Assembly (NCBI RefSeq): GCF_000090795.2
Contig: NW_003546260.1
Location: 414,528 to 478,527 of the forward strand
Source: Amphimedon queenslandica
Lineage: Eukaryota; Porifera; Demospongiae; Haplosclerida; Niphatidae
DNA: 64,000 nucleotides
Reading direction: 5' to 3'
Shown here in pieces: positions 53,757 through 64,000 of the stretch. Each line of letters starts with the position of its first letter. Within the stretch, counting starts at the first letter, position 1. The notes below the pieces were generated by a model. The model did not search any database. It saw nothing but the letters and a program-made list of their open reading frames with translations, and had not been told where the DNA came from. The translations under genes and the position numbers were made by a program.

Positions 53757-56700
53757 TTAAGTTTTTTTAGTTACCAATTTACATCCTGAGTATAATCTTT
53801 CAACTAGTAAAGTTAGCCAATTATTAAACTCTTCAAATTTCATAGATCTAGCAGGGTTACATTCATATTTAGCAAAGGAGTGGTACATTCTTCCAGAAAC
53901 ATCAGCAAAAATATCTGCTTTTGCAAGCTCCTGCGTTATCAATTCCTGATCTTTTTTTACTAGATGCTATTGTATGTGCATTAGAAGTAAGCCCACATCC
54001 ATGCCGACTGTCATAACTTTCCAAAATGTGTTCTAAAGGCCCTATACATTTACTGTAGCGAACTATTACCTTTTCAGTCTTATTTGCACCAAGATGTCGT
54101 ACATATTCTTTGCATACTCTATTGAGATACTCCATATGGAGATCGCAAGGTATATCATTACCAGGAATACCTTTTCCATGTGTATTAACAAATCTAGACC
54201 ATATCACTTGGTGTGACAGTCTAGGAGGTAGTAGTTTTATATTAGCTAGGGTGTGAACTGCTTCTATAGCATAGTTATTTCTATTTGTTGCTTTAAATAG
54301 CAATAGCATGTACTTCCATGATAATATGACTCTCGGTCCATCTCCCTCTTTGATGGAATCCCTATAATGCATATATAAAAGGCCAAGGGATACTACATCA
54401 CTGGAATATTCTAGTATATGATCCATTAAAGTTCTCTTATCATCTTGAAAAGTAAGGGACAGGTCCACCATTTTGTCAACTATAATCTTAGAAACATTGA
54501 GTAAAATGTCTTTTAGCTCATCATTATATTTCAACCATAAGTCTTCAGGAATCTCATTACAAGAAGGTACTTCATTAATAGTTGTCATGGCAAAAAAATG
54601 CATGGCTGCATTAAGAATACTACAAGTAACGACAATCAGAAAGAAATCTTCACACCCACTAAAATTTTCTTTTGGCTCATTAGGAACATTTCTCCTATTA
54701 ATTGCATTCTAGATTTGGCGTAAAGTTCCACATTCCCTACTTGAGTTTCCATGACGTAATCTTACCCAAACAGCCTTAAGAAAGACAACTTGAGAATGCC
54801 AATCTTCTGCCACGCCAACAAGGCCTTCTAATCTTTTTGATGGAGTAGTAGAATTCCCTCTTATTATTTTGCTCCCTCTATACCTGGCCACAGATAACTG
54901 ATCTCCTCCAACACACAATGGATAAAGTTGCTGTTCCTCTTCTTCAACTTCCTTTCCTTCAAATTGAACCTTTTTCACATGCACATTCATAGGTACATAT
55001 TTATGTAAATCTTCTATTATTGAAACCATATCTTCATACTTTGATTCATTTTTTAATTGCACACCTAGAGGTACCTGCAATGAGCAATAGAATATAAACT
55101 TTAAAATGTAATCTTACAATTTGGGAGAGTTGAGACATTTCTTTGAAGTATTTGTGACTAATGTGGTTAACTACCACTTTAGAAAAATTCTTTTTAAAAA
55201 AAGCCATGTTACTACATAAGATCATACGTGACACTAATATGACAAAAGATGATTTCAACTGATCATAATCTTCTTCTGTTGCTAAAAAATCATTGATAAA
55301 CAGTTCTGTAGGAGCATCATGAGTTTCCAATAAATCTGACGTGTTTATCCGATCGCGAATTGCATATGACTGAAAATAATGCAGTGACTTGTTTTGCCAA
55401 TCAGATCGTACATGACTAGGCTTAACATCTTTGTCGATATTATCTCCAACAAGTTTATCACTGTAGATTACATTAACTCCTTGATCATCATTAACAACTT
55501 GATCACTTCTCTGTGATGCACCACCATACCGTTCAACGGAGAAAGATTCCAGACTTTCACTTTCCATTGTATTATCATCTTGGGAATCAAAGTCCTCTTC
55601 ATCAGTAATGCTTACATCAGTCATTGGAGAAAAAGTTGGAGGTTCAATATCAGAATCTGTAATGATTAGAACTAAAGTAGGAGCCTAATGCATGCATTTC
55701 CTTCATTGAAATCTTCAAATCTATCACCACTACAAGTTTCATTATAATCATTACTGATAACACTGACATTCTCATCATAGCTTTCATGACAAGATAAGTC
55801 AAGACAGGTACTTGAAGGCAATAGTGAAACAGTGCTGTCCTATGTAATTCTATAAACTTTTAAAATTATATTAATGCAATAAGTACCTTATCCATCAAAA
55901 ACTTTTCTCAATGCTATGTTTCCATTCAAAAGCATTAACATCATAATCTTTCTCTAATAATTTTAACATCCTTTGTGTAGTGCTATGAGAAACACAAATT
56001 TTCAACTTGCTTAGCCTTTCAAAAGCTTAATGATGATAACAACATTAATTATTATTATAGCATATAAGTCGCACCTTTTTTGAGTAGTGTCCAGCATGTA
56101 AAACTAGAGAAATTAATCTTTGAGGAAGATTCATGTAATTCCAGTGAGCATTGCATATTAATGATATAATAAATCCAATTATAACTGGTGATTGGTCATT
56201 TCTTATGCATCTTGTTGGAATTGCATACAATATTGGAGCATAACATTTAGCTTCATCTATAATATTGCCCCAATTGAATGACAACAAAGCTGACATATTT
56301 TTACACTTCATAATTGAATTAAAATTATTGGAACAAAAAAATTTCATTTCTTTATGCAAATACTTTTGTAGTATTGTAAGTAAGGCATTGCTGTATTTCT
56401 TGTCAGAAAGACAGAAATGAGCTACTGACAATGGTTTTCCCCTTACCACTATTCCAGTAAGCTTATGTCGCCTAGGAGTGTTCACATTATATAGTTTTCT
56501 CTTCTTGTAACCATACATAACCTATAAAAAGAAAATAAAATTAATTTAATGTACAATCAACAAGAGTTGTAACAGTTCTCAATTCTCATTAATGCTATAA
56601 TTATGTAGTACCCAGTAAAATTATAGTAACCCACACCAACTAACACATAACACACATACTTGCAAGTCAGGTTTAGCTCCTAATGAGGAAATAGTACACT

Positions 56701-57250
56701 TTCGTTTACGACTAAGAGGTGTGACAGGTGTCATTTGTGTTACTGGTGTAGCAGCAGCATCATGCAAACAGCTCCGCACAGGACTACTCACAGTTCAAGA
56801 TGAGGTTGAAGTAGTAGCTATCTCAACACAAGGAAAAACAGGTGTGACAGGTGTTATTTGTGTTACTGGTGTAGTAGCAGCATCATGCAAACAGCTCCGC
56901 ACAGGACTGGTCACAGTTGAAGATGAGGTTGAAGTAGCAGCTATCTCAACACGAGGAAATGTTGGAAGACTTTCAATTACCTTACAAACCTTATCAGCAA
57001 TGACTTTTTGCTTCTTAACATGCGTTGTCAAAATTTTAAAACAGTTAAGACATACATATGATTCCTTGGTAGTAACTTAACAGGTACTGCTTACAATATA
57101 ATCAATATCTTCTTGTCTTTCTTTAAGTATGGCGTCATATATCTTCCTCATAAACAAAAGAACATCACTGACATGTTTTTTCGATAAAATCCTTCTATTT
57201 CTATCCTTAGCAGAAACTTCTGTACCACAAGCTAAGCAAATCCCAGCCAT
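53757..57250 (-). CDS. DUF6589-type (Academ-like) transposase
   Basis: Seven or so exons. Exon 1 (57250-57087) starts MAGICLACGTEVSAKDRNRR and exon 2 has YVCLNCFKIL; together CLAC and CLNC form a four-Cys zinc site. Then a Thr/Ser-rich, internally duplicated stretch; a helical part (56518-56075; LLSFNWGNIIDEAKCYAPIL and LPQRLISLVLHAGHYSKK); KLKICVSHSTTQRMLKLLEK (about 56000); an acidic spacer (55624-55450); and the DUF6589-like core (55380-54712; QLYPLCVGGDQLSVARYRG, GVAEDWHSQVVFLKAVW). The last part (54650-53757) has LLLFKATNRNNYAIEAVH, LPPRLSHQVIWSRFVNTHGK and HMEYLNRVCKEYVRHLGANK. Asp in GGDQL is a candidate catalytic residue. One frame break in an A run near 53955 precedes the last exon part. 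Assignment to Academ rests on gene partnership and structure. Confidence 0.78.
56718..56950. repeat. In-frame tandem duplication in transposase exon
   Basis: Two copies of a unit of about 117 bases (CAGGTGTCATTTGTGTTACT and CATGCAAACAGCTCCGCAC occur in both). They encode TSPVRSCLHDAATTPVTQ twice on the minus strand. The copies are very alike, so the duplication is recent. Confidence 0.85.
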
Positions 57251-57601
57251 TATGATTAGCACAGCTGCACACGTGTCTTACGTAAATGATTACTCAATTA
57301 TTAGTCATGTCTTGTCATAGCGTTCTACTGGCTTCTCGAGAGAATAGTTTTTGTAGGGAATGAATCCAGACCCTTCCTCACGTAGTGGCTTGGGTCTGGC
57401 GCGCGAGACTAGGTGTCATAGGTGGAGAGAAAAACGAGTACATTTGATGTTTCATAATGATGAGACCATGTGCTATGACTATTATTAATTGTTTAAGAAC
57501 TCATTAATATTAATAACTATAATGAAACATGGCGGATTCAAGAAAACTAGTGGAGCACAGGCCCATACAGGCCCTGGTGTAGCTACGCCCCTGGTTAGAT
57601 A

Positions 57602-60600
57602 GACTCCTCCAATAGAGAAGCATAATGTCAATTTCTGAAAGCAAAATCTAAAAGTTCTGCTTGGAAATATAGCGGTAGCAAAGGTACTCGATTAAAATGA
57701 TAGCACCATAATGAATACTGCAGAAGCAAGAAAGAGATATCATTTATTTTATTTGTTTTTGTGCTTAGTGGTGCTCTAATAGTACCATACCCTTTGAAAA
57801 AGCCCAGCACCCCTGTGAATGGTTTGCACAAAAATAAAAGTTGCTACATGTAAAAGGTGAAAATGATACATGGCTGTACAAGCAGAAGTGTATCTCTTAA
57901 ACAGAAGCACAGATAAAGCTCAATCTTGGTAATAGGAATGAGGAGAATTGGTTCTATTTGTATATGGCAAAATAAGGACAACAGCTCTTATAAATAAAGA
58001 AATTTAGGTCACCTAATTATGACCAAGTTCATGGTGCTTTTTAATAACTTACAGGGCATGTAGACTACATTTTTGAGTTTAGAGGTTAAAAGTATTTTGT
58101 GGATGATTTGGACAAAAATCAACTATAAACAATTTTTATTAACCAAAAAAGTTTTCACCGAGACATATCTTGTTAAAACTTTGTACATGAAAACGAAACT
58201 TGTTTTTTATTACAAGCAAAGTATTTATATAAGAGAAATAATTGGATATCCATAATAGTATGAGCGAAACCAGTTGATTTCCAGCACTTCTGGTGTTCAG
58301 AGAAGTGTAGCGCCTTTGTGGAAACTGATCATTGATATTTCCAAGAGTAAATAATAGTTTAGAGAGAGTGTTGAACTGCACTATATTAGCTGAAACATCA
58401 CTGTGTAGAAGTAAGTCATGTGAGACCAGAAGTGTGGGTGTAATGACTAAAACATGCATAAGGAACAGTGGAGGACATTTGAAGAAGCTTTGAACATCAT
58501 TCTAGTAAACTTTATAATGCTGCTGAAGCCTGTTATGAAAATAACTCAGCCACACCCAGTATGTGGGAATGTCCAAATATGTGCAAGAAAGGTCTATGCT
58601 GTGATGTTTCAAGCTACTATTATGCAGTTCGACACTCTTATATAACTATTATTATGTAGGTGGTACCATATATGTAGGATTGAGGCTGGTTTTTCAAGAT
58701 TGAGGCCATTTTAATGATTTTCAGACACTTATAACTCTTTTATCTTACATTGTACAACCTTATAAATGGCTGAGATGAGCTCCCTTTCACTGAGCCATTC
58801 TCCTGGTACCTTTAAAGTGGACTGTAATGTAGCTAGAGCATTTCTAGAGAATAAGCCCAAATTCAAATTTCTGCTAAATTCCTCAGACTTTTTCTTTTTC
58901 ATCTTTCTTCTATCAACATGGATATGTTTTAAGCCTGGGAACCGCTCAAGTTGGCTTCTATATCATTTCTTTGAGCTTGGGTCAAGGACTGGACATGTGG
59001 CTTCAAAAGGAAGCAAAGAAAGAGAACAATGGAAGGCAGATTCCAACTTTAGCACCTCGTTGGTTTGTGGTGTGATGCCACTTTAGTTTATGTGCATGTG
59101 ATTAGCATAAATCCTAACCACATAATTATAACATAAAGTAATTTATTAATTTAAGAAATAAAATGTTAACAAGTAAATGAAAAACATTAAAAATGGAAAA
59201 GTAGTAGAATTAACTTGGAAAAAAAGCTAAGAAACAAGAGGGTACTTGCAAACTAGTGTGGTAACAAATCCTATACCACAGCATGAAAGCTAGACAAGGC
59301 TTCATAGTTATCATGTAGTAGTCTGTGTTGAAAATTACATTGCTTTTGGGTAATATTCTTCATGCAGTGGTGTAGGATTTGTTAACACACCAGTTTGCAA
59401 GTACCCTCTTGTTTCTGTACTTTTTTCCAATTTAATCCTACTTCTTTTCCATTTTTAATGTTTTCTATATACTTGTCTACTCTTGATATTGCAAATCTCC
59501 TATTCATTGTCAGCATCTTCATCCTCTTTATTATTGTCTGCTTCATTCTGTCATGGAAGCCAGGTAATAATACTGCTTGATCACGTTAAAAGCATTGTCA
59601 GTAACAAAGGTGACGATTTTGCTTCTGATTCCTATTTGAAGTTATAGTTTCATGATAATGCTGCACAAAATTATCTGTTGGGTGACGTCCTATTAACCTT
59701 CTGCATGCAAACATTGGGATTAACGTACACTAATTCCTAATATAGTGAGAAAACACTATCCACTTGATGATGTATTTTGCTCATAATAACCTCATGTATT
59801 CTTGTCAGCAAAGCACTTGTACTGTTTTTCCTTAAATTTTATCCGTTGGTACTACTAATTTCAGAAGCAAGAACACTTTGGGTAACGTGGGCGAAGAGTA
59901 TTCAAGGGCAAAAACTAATAACTTTTTACTCCATTTATCAGCACTTACCCTTTTTTGAGCTTTCTCTACCTAAGGTGGCAATTGTGTATTAAGACTCCTG
60001 TGCATATGCATAATGCAGTAATAATTCAAGGGCGAGTATTATTTTCATTCAGACTTCTTAGTGGTGCTGATATAATTCAAGGGCAAATATAATTTGATGG
60101 AAAAAATAAAATAGTATAAAATAGGAGTTGGAACACATTTTTGTTATGGTCAGGCATTCATTAAGAATATAAAATAATAATCACAAATTGATGTCTGTTT
60201 CCCTTTAAATAGCTCTTCTATAATGGGTAAAGGTATTGTTGATGCTTGAGATTATAGTCAGGTAAAATGATGCAATTTGATTAGTTAAATGAAGAGAGCT
60301 AATTAGCTTAGTTACCTATTAATAACTTCTTAGATAACTTGTTGTTAACCTTTATTTATAATAATACTTTTGAACATTTACAGTCACATTTATGCAGCTA
60401 TTGAAAGCAATTCGTGGTTCACCGTCCATCAACATTAAAAATTTTTTTTGTTGAGTATTTTAAGTGTTCGCTAAAATATCTGATATCTCAATCATTTGTT
60501 CAGCTGATGTCCTCTTAGTAGCTTCTTACTCCATCGATGCTATGGTGACCAGTGTGTTCCATTATCAATTGTTTGTCAACACCTTTGTATAAATGGGTCG

Positions 60601-61077
60601 CTGCAGTTGCTTAAGAAAAATGATTAGTTTTGACTCCTTATATTCCACTTACTTTAAACAGTGTTTTTGTCATTAAACTGTTGTTTTGTTGTTTTGTTCA
60701 TTATATGGTATTGAGTTTTAGGAACATATTGAGTGCCATCTTTTTGTGTCACTTCTGGGACAAACTTTTCCATAGATTTTATAAGCTATTCGCGATGATA
60801 GATGTAGTTTCATTAAGTTGTAGCTGCTACCTACACCAAGTATTGCATTGGTTTATGCACCAATTTGTGTCTACCCTCATTTTTTGGATATGAATGGACT
60901 TCTTGCTTCCATCTTTATGGCTTGCGATAGCATATCTTTGTCCTTGTGATCATTATTATTATTATTATTATTACTTTAAAACTTAAAAGACACAGAGAAA
61001 AGACAGTGAAATTGTGGAAAGACAATGAAAGTTGAGGGTATACCAAGCAAAGTTGGGACTGTGGAAATGTAAAAAAC
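57602..61077. other. 3.4-kb stretch without a recognised gene
   Basis: AT-rich. I see only a long palindrome at 59168-59480, three scattered copies of AATTCAAGGGC or TATTCAAGGGC at about 59898-60082, and an ATT microsatellite at about 60953-60975. Small frames give no recognisable domains. Confidence 0.5.
59168..59480. repeat. Long palindrome (120-bp arms)
   Basis: Arms at 59168-59286 and 59361-59480 are about 85-90% complementary, for example GAAACAAGAGGGTACTTGCA against TGCAAGTACCCTCTTGTTTC, with a loop of about 75 bases. Probably a MITE; a transcript would fold into a long hairpin. Confidence 0.85.
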
Positions 61078-62866
61078 CATAATTAATTAATTAATTAATT
61101 TGTTAATAAAATTAGAGAGGAGGAGGGATAGAGTAAGAGAGGGAGAGAGGAGAGATGAATCAGTGAAGAGTGGAAGCTGTCATAGTGTAACATTTACAGC
61201 ATGGACATTTAAAATGAAAAGAGTGGGGTTGTGGAGGATCAAAATTTGCTTCAAAATGGTTCCAAAGGACTTTATATATTTGCAACTTTAGCGTATTATA
61301 AAAGAGGGAGAGATTGAGAGGGGGTAATTTGTTCCACAATGGTTGTAATAGATAGAAATAGAAGAACCTCATAGTGTCATTTGGAGTGTACTGGTGTTGT
61401 AGTTTACCGCAGGATACTGATCTTGTAGTTTTACTGCTAGAGCAAAAGGAAACATGATCTAAAATATTGAAGTTGGGTGATGGAGATTTCAGACATTTTA
61501 AGAAAAACAAGATGTCACAAAGCTCAAGGTAATACATTAATGGGAGTAAATTTAATCTGAGAAGATGGGACTTATAATCAGAAGTGTAATCATTTAAGAC
61601 GAACTTTGTAGATCGACACTGCACTGTCTCCAGCAATAGTATATCCTTGATGTAACGGGGACACCAGATAGGTGAACAAAAAGATAATTTGGATCGTACC
61701 AAACACAGATACAGAATTTTCCTGACACCTGGACTGCAAAGGGGAGATGTGACTCTACGTATTAAAGCAAGCATGTAATATGCCTTGGAGCAAATGTGGT
61801 GTAGATGTGGTGACCAATTGAGATCAGAAGATAGGTGAATGCCCAAGACTCTAATGAACTTTACGTCAGTAATAGGTTGATCATTAAAGTATTAAGTATA
61901 GTCAGGAAGTGTACTGCTTATGGGACTAAACCTCATAAAAGAGCACTTAGAGTGGTTGACTTTGAGCTGTGCTTGCTGAGACCAGATGGCAAGAGAATTT
62001 AGATCATCTTGCAGAGATCTACAGTCAGGTATAGCAGCGATAGGACTATAGCATTTTGTGTCATCAGCAAACATTGAAGGAGTGGCCCTCTCAAGAAATG
62101 ATGGTAAGTCGTTTACATATAGTATAAACAGAAGAGGGCCCAAAATGCTGCCCTGAGGCACACCTGACAGAACAGACAACATTGTAGAACGAACCCCTCT
62201 GACCACAACACATTACCTTCTAGTTGTGAGGTGACACTGGAACCACTCCAAGAGAGGGCCAGCTACACCAATTTGATTGAGCTAAGTCAGAAGGTTAGCA
62301 TGAGAGATGCTATCGAATGCCTTTTTGATATTGAAGTAAACGATATCAATAGAACTTTTAGTATTAAGGGAGTTAATGATATCGTGGGTAAAGAGTAGCA
62401 TCTGATACAGGACAGACCTGTTGGTCAGAAACCCAAACTGCTTATCATTAATTGTAGGAATAATAAAGTCCACAATTTTGTCATAGATAAGTTTCTCTAA
62501 TACTTTGGAAACAGAGCAAAGCAAAGATATAGGCCTATAGTTTGCCACATTTGAATTATCACCAGCTTTATATACAGGGCAGATCAGATGTATTAGCCAA
62601 TCACTCGGGATGCTGCAGGACAACGAAGACTGATTAAATAGGTGGTGCAGAGGAATATAAAGAGAGAGAGCAACCATGCAAAATGAGAGGACCTATGTCA
62701 TCAATGCCTTTCGCCTTAGTTGGATCAAGACTCTAGAGAACTGCATAGACCTCAGAGTCAGAGAAGGAGATAGATTGCAAGACTTGAGAGGGGCTAGCAC
62801 ATGTTGGAGGAATAGGATTTGGAGGGGGCTGACAATAGAGGATAGGTGTGCTAAACATATTCATTG
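61078..62866 (-). mobile_element. CR1/L2-like LINE, best-preserved RT
   Basis: Minus strand, 5'-truncated. It reads DPTKAKGIDDIGPLILHGCS, then RT motifs VYKAGDNSNVANYRPISLL, KQFGFLTNRSVLYQ, YFNIKKAFDSISH (Asn where the first catalytic Asp is usual), GVPQGSILGPLLFILYVNDL and FADDTKCY (active site kept), then QLKVNHSKCSFMRFSP. The C-terminal part (61846-61160) has LSSDLNWSPHLHHICSKAYY and YYLELCDILFFLKCLKSPSP, and ends in a CPCCKC cysteine motif. Frames shift near 62280 and 61870. The 3' end is followed by a TTAA-type simple repeat (61078-61102), as in L2-like tails. Three copies of this family lie in the window, all on the minus strand. Confidence 0.85.
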
Positions 62867-62934
62867 TGTACCGTAATAAATTCTAAGGGAAAAAAATTTC
62901 GTAAAATTTCAAATCTGCCATATTGGACATCAAG

Positions 62935-64000
62935 ATGCCCATCCATTACAGTGCTTTTGGTTGTAATAATCGTCAGGGATTGAGAAATGTATCTTTCTAT
63001 TGCTTTCCTGCTGATCCTGAGTTGAGACAACAGTGGGTAACAGCTTTGAATCGTAAGAATTGGAAGCCAACTTCAACATCAAGGCTATGTAGTACACATT
63101 TTGTTGGAAGTAAGTTCAATCATCTGCCTATAACATATCATTATTACTATTAATATTTACAGGCAAAAGGTCAAATAACCCTTTAAGTGTTAGCTATGTT
63201 CCAACAATATTTACTCATACTAGTGTATTAGAAAACAGCATAAAACAGTTTTCAGACCGTAGCAGCAGATTTATCAACCATCGTCGTCGACAAAATAAAG
63301 TAATTCAGAAGCGAGTTAGGAAAACAGCAATTGTACATAAAGAGAGAAGAGTTCAGGTAACGGAAGAGGAAGTTGTAAGCGAAGAGGAAGTGGCAGAAGA
63401 GGAAGCGGCAGAAGAGGAAGTTGTGGCAGAAGAAAATCAAGATGTGTCACTCAATACTCAAGGGAGGGAGAATGATATAGATGTCAGTGAGGGCAATGCA
63501 GAAGAGAATGATGTAGAAGAAGCAGATGATCAAGGAGAGCTACATGGAACTTGTGATGATGAACTGAATGAACTAGCTGGGGTACCATTTGATGACGAAC
63601 ATGAAGATGACGAAGACCAAAGTGAAGAAGGAATTGAATATGGAACCCAGAATGAAGAATCAAATGTACTTTCCAATTGTGAAGAGATGTTGGAGGATTG
63701 TGAATATGAAATATTACAACTCCAGTTGGACAAGGAAGTTTTGGACAAGGAAGTTTTGGACAATCACCTAGAAAAGCAGAAACAAGATATTGCAAATTTA
63801 TCTTCAATGTATGATCGCTGCTCTAAAGCATTAAGAACATCGGCATCTAATACACAGAAGCTAACTTCTCACTTGCAGAAAATAGAATTTCGTGCACGCT
63901 CATTTCAAAGTGACAAGAAAATAAGGTTTTATACAGGTCTTCCTACATTTGCTGTTTTTTCAAAATTGTTCAGATTGCTCAGTACTTTTGTTGAAAAGCC
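62935..64000 (+). CDS. THAP-domain transposase (ISL2EU/Harbinger-like), 3' partial
   Basis: Exon 1 (62935-63110) is a THAP zinc finger: MPIHYSAFGCNNRQGLRNVS, FYCFPADPELRQQWVTALNR, then CSTHF, giving the C2CH ligands. The intron runs 63111-63163 (GTAAGTTC ... TTACAG). Exon 2 has basic HRRRQNKVIQKRVRKT, a long Glu-rich acidic stretch (63355-63700), and a coiled coil with the repeat DKEVLDKEVLDNH. It ends at the window edge with KIRFYTGLPTFAVFSKLFRL, the segment that precedes the DDE_Tnp_4 nuclease in ISL2EU-type elements. The nuclease itself lies outside. The frame is open throughout, so it may be intact. A domesticated THAP gene is the alternative. Upstream, TACCGTAATAAATTC at 62869 recalls the ACCGTATA MITE ends. 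Confidence 0.75.

Larger units (their letters stand above)
51812..57411. mobile_element. Academ-like (AcademH-type) helicase transposon
   Basis: About 5.6 kb with inverted ends of some 59 bases. Reading inwards, the left starts TAGTCTCTTGTGCCAGACCC and the right TAGTCTCGCGCGCCAGACCC; both continue through CACTACGTGAGGAAGGGTCT to CATTCCCTAC. The flanks GGTGCCACAG (51802-51811) and GGTGTCATAG (57412-57421) are a 10-bp duplication with two transitions. It carries two convergent genes, a RecQ-like helicase (+) and a DUF6589-type protein (-). From memory, the AcademH lineage of Academ is defined by a helicase and 9-10 bp duplications, which fits; this is not checked by search. Confidence 0.8.
49503..57450 (-). 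pseudogene. hAT transposase (DUF4371/ZMYM-like)
   Basis: The start codon region (57450, MKHQMYSFFSPPMTP) lies to the right of the inserted element; the rest is at 51800-49503. It continues with DKEPEADVSDIE, a TTF-type zinc domain (RSFNSSWYSYNWLEYS, then CFCFPCRMFHLE, then FRDWKHATGK), and DUF4371 (LYSISADETKDISKTEQMAL, SQGYDGASVMSGKFSGVQQH). A helical middle follows (50541-50053; LSGTRWACRYLAV), then the dimerisation end (49703-49503; CERCFSALKRIKTYLRSTMS). A TGA lies in the N-terminal part near 51788, and there are frame breaks near 50600, 50050 and 49690. Likely inactive. Confidence 0.82.
49274..57593 (-). mobile_element. hAT transposon split by an Academ-like element
   Basis: The ends are CAGTGGCATAGCCAGGG on the left and, read from the other strand, CAGGGGCGTAGCTACACC on the right. 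The 8-bp flanks GTTGGATA (49266-49273) and GTTAGATA (57594-57601) agree at seven of eight bases. Its transposase gene runs from about 57450 down to 49503, interrupted near its start by the element at 51812-57411. Without that insertion the hAT is about 2.7 kb. Confidence 0.85.

Noticed and set aside
57602-61077. Candidate small proteins and membrane-like frames in the 3.4-kb stretch
   Set aside because: Hydrophobic runs come from T-rich sequence; no start context, splice pattern or domain support.

Overview
This is eukaryotic, AT-rich DNA from what is most likely a sponge or another early-branching metazoan. The evidence is: host genes with many exons and mostly very short introns; introns sprinkled with TACATGTA-type motifs; metazoan signalling genes (a class I PI3-kinase, a class II DYRK kinase, an ankyrin/discoidin/SAM protein); and a transposon fauna (Crypton, Academ-like, MULE, several hAT, pogo, THAP/Harbinger-like, CR1/L2-like LINEs) typical of such genomes. 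The species cannot be fixed from the window.

Bases 1-17,700 are the host part. A 5'-truncated class I PI3K p110 gene (+) runs from the edge to 4917. A 345-bp tandem duplication follows. Then comes a roughly 20-exon gene (-) for an intracellular ankyrin + F5/8C-like + SAM protein (5718-13024), and an intronless DYRK2/4-type kinase (-, 15741-17618). Several short inverted-repeat elements with ACCGTATA-like ends sit in the introns.

Bases 17,700-64,000 are almost wholly mobile DNA, in many places nested. In order: a TTAA-flanked piggyBac-like element; an internally deleted Crypton; LINE pieces; an element built of AAGATCTT repeats; a longer LINE holding two MITEs; a second Crypton; a BED-finger hAT; a hAT (34198-41975, 8-bp target duplication) holding a 5.6-kb MULE (36300-41931, 9-bp duplication); a pogo-like relic; an old Ty3/gypsy integrase relic; two interleaved Cryptons with a MITE in one tail; a hAT (49274-57593) holding an Academ-like helicase element (51812-57411); a quiet 3.4-kb stretch with a long palindrome; a CR1/L2-like LINE; and the start of a THAP-domain Harbinger-like (ISL2EU type) transposon cut by the window end.

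The two most interesting systems are the nested autonomous elements. The MULE encodes, in order, a DDE transposase, a SWIM zinc finger, a CXXC zinc finger of the kind that reads unmethylated CpG, and a Ulp1/SENP-type cysteine protease. The Academ-like element pairs a RecQ-like helicase with a DUF6589-type transposase on the opposite strand. Family names are from memory of motifs; no search was run.
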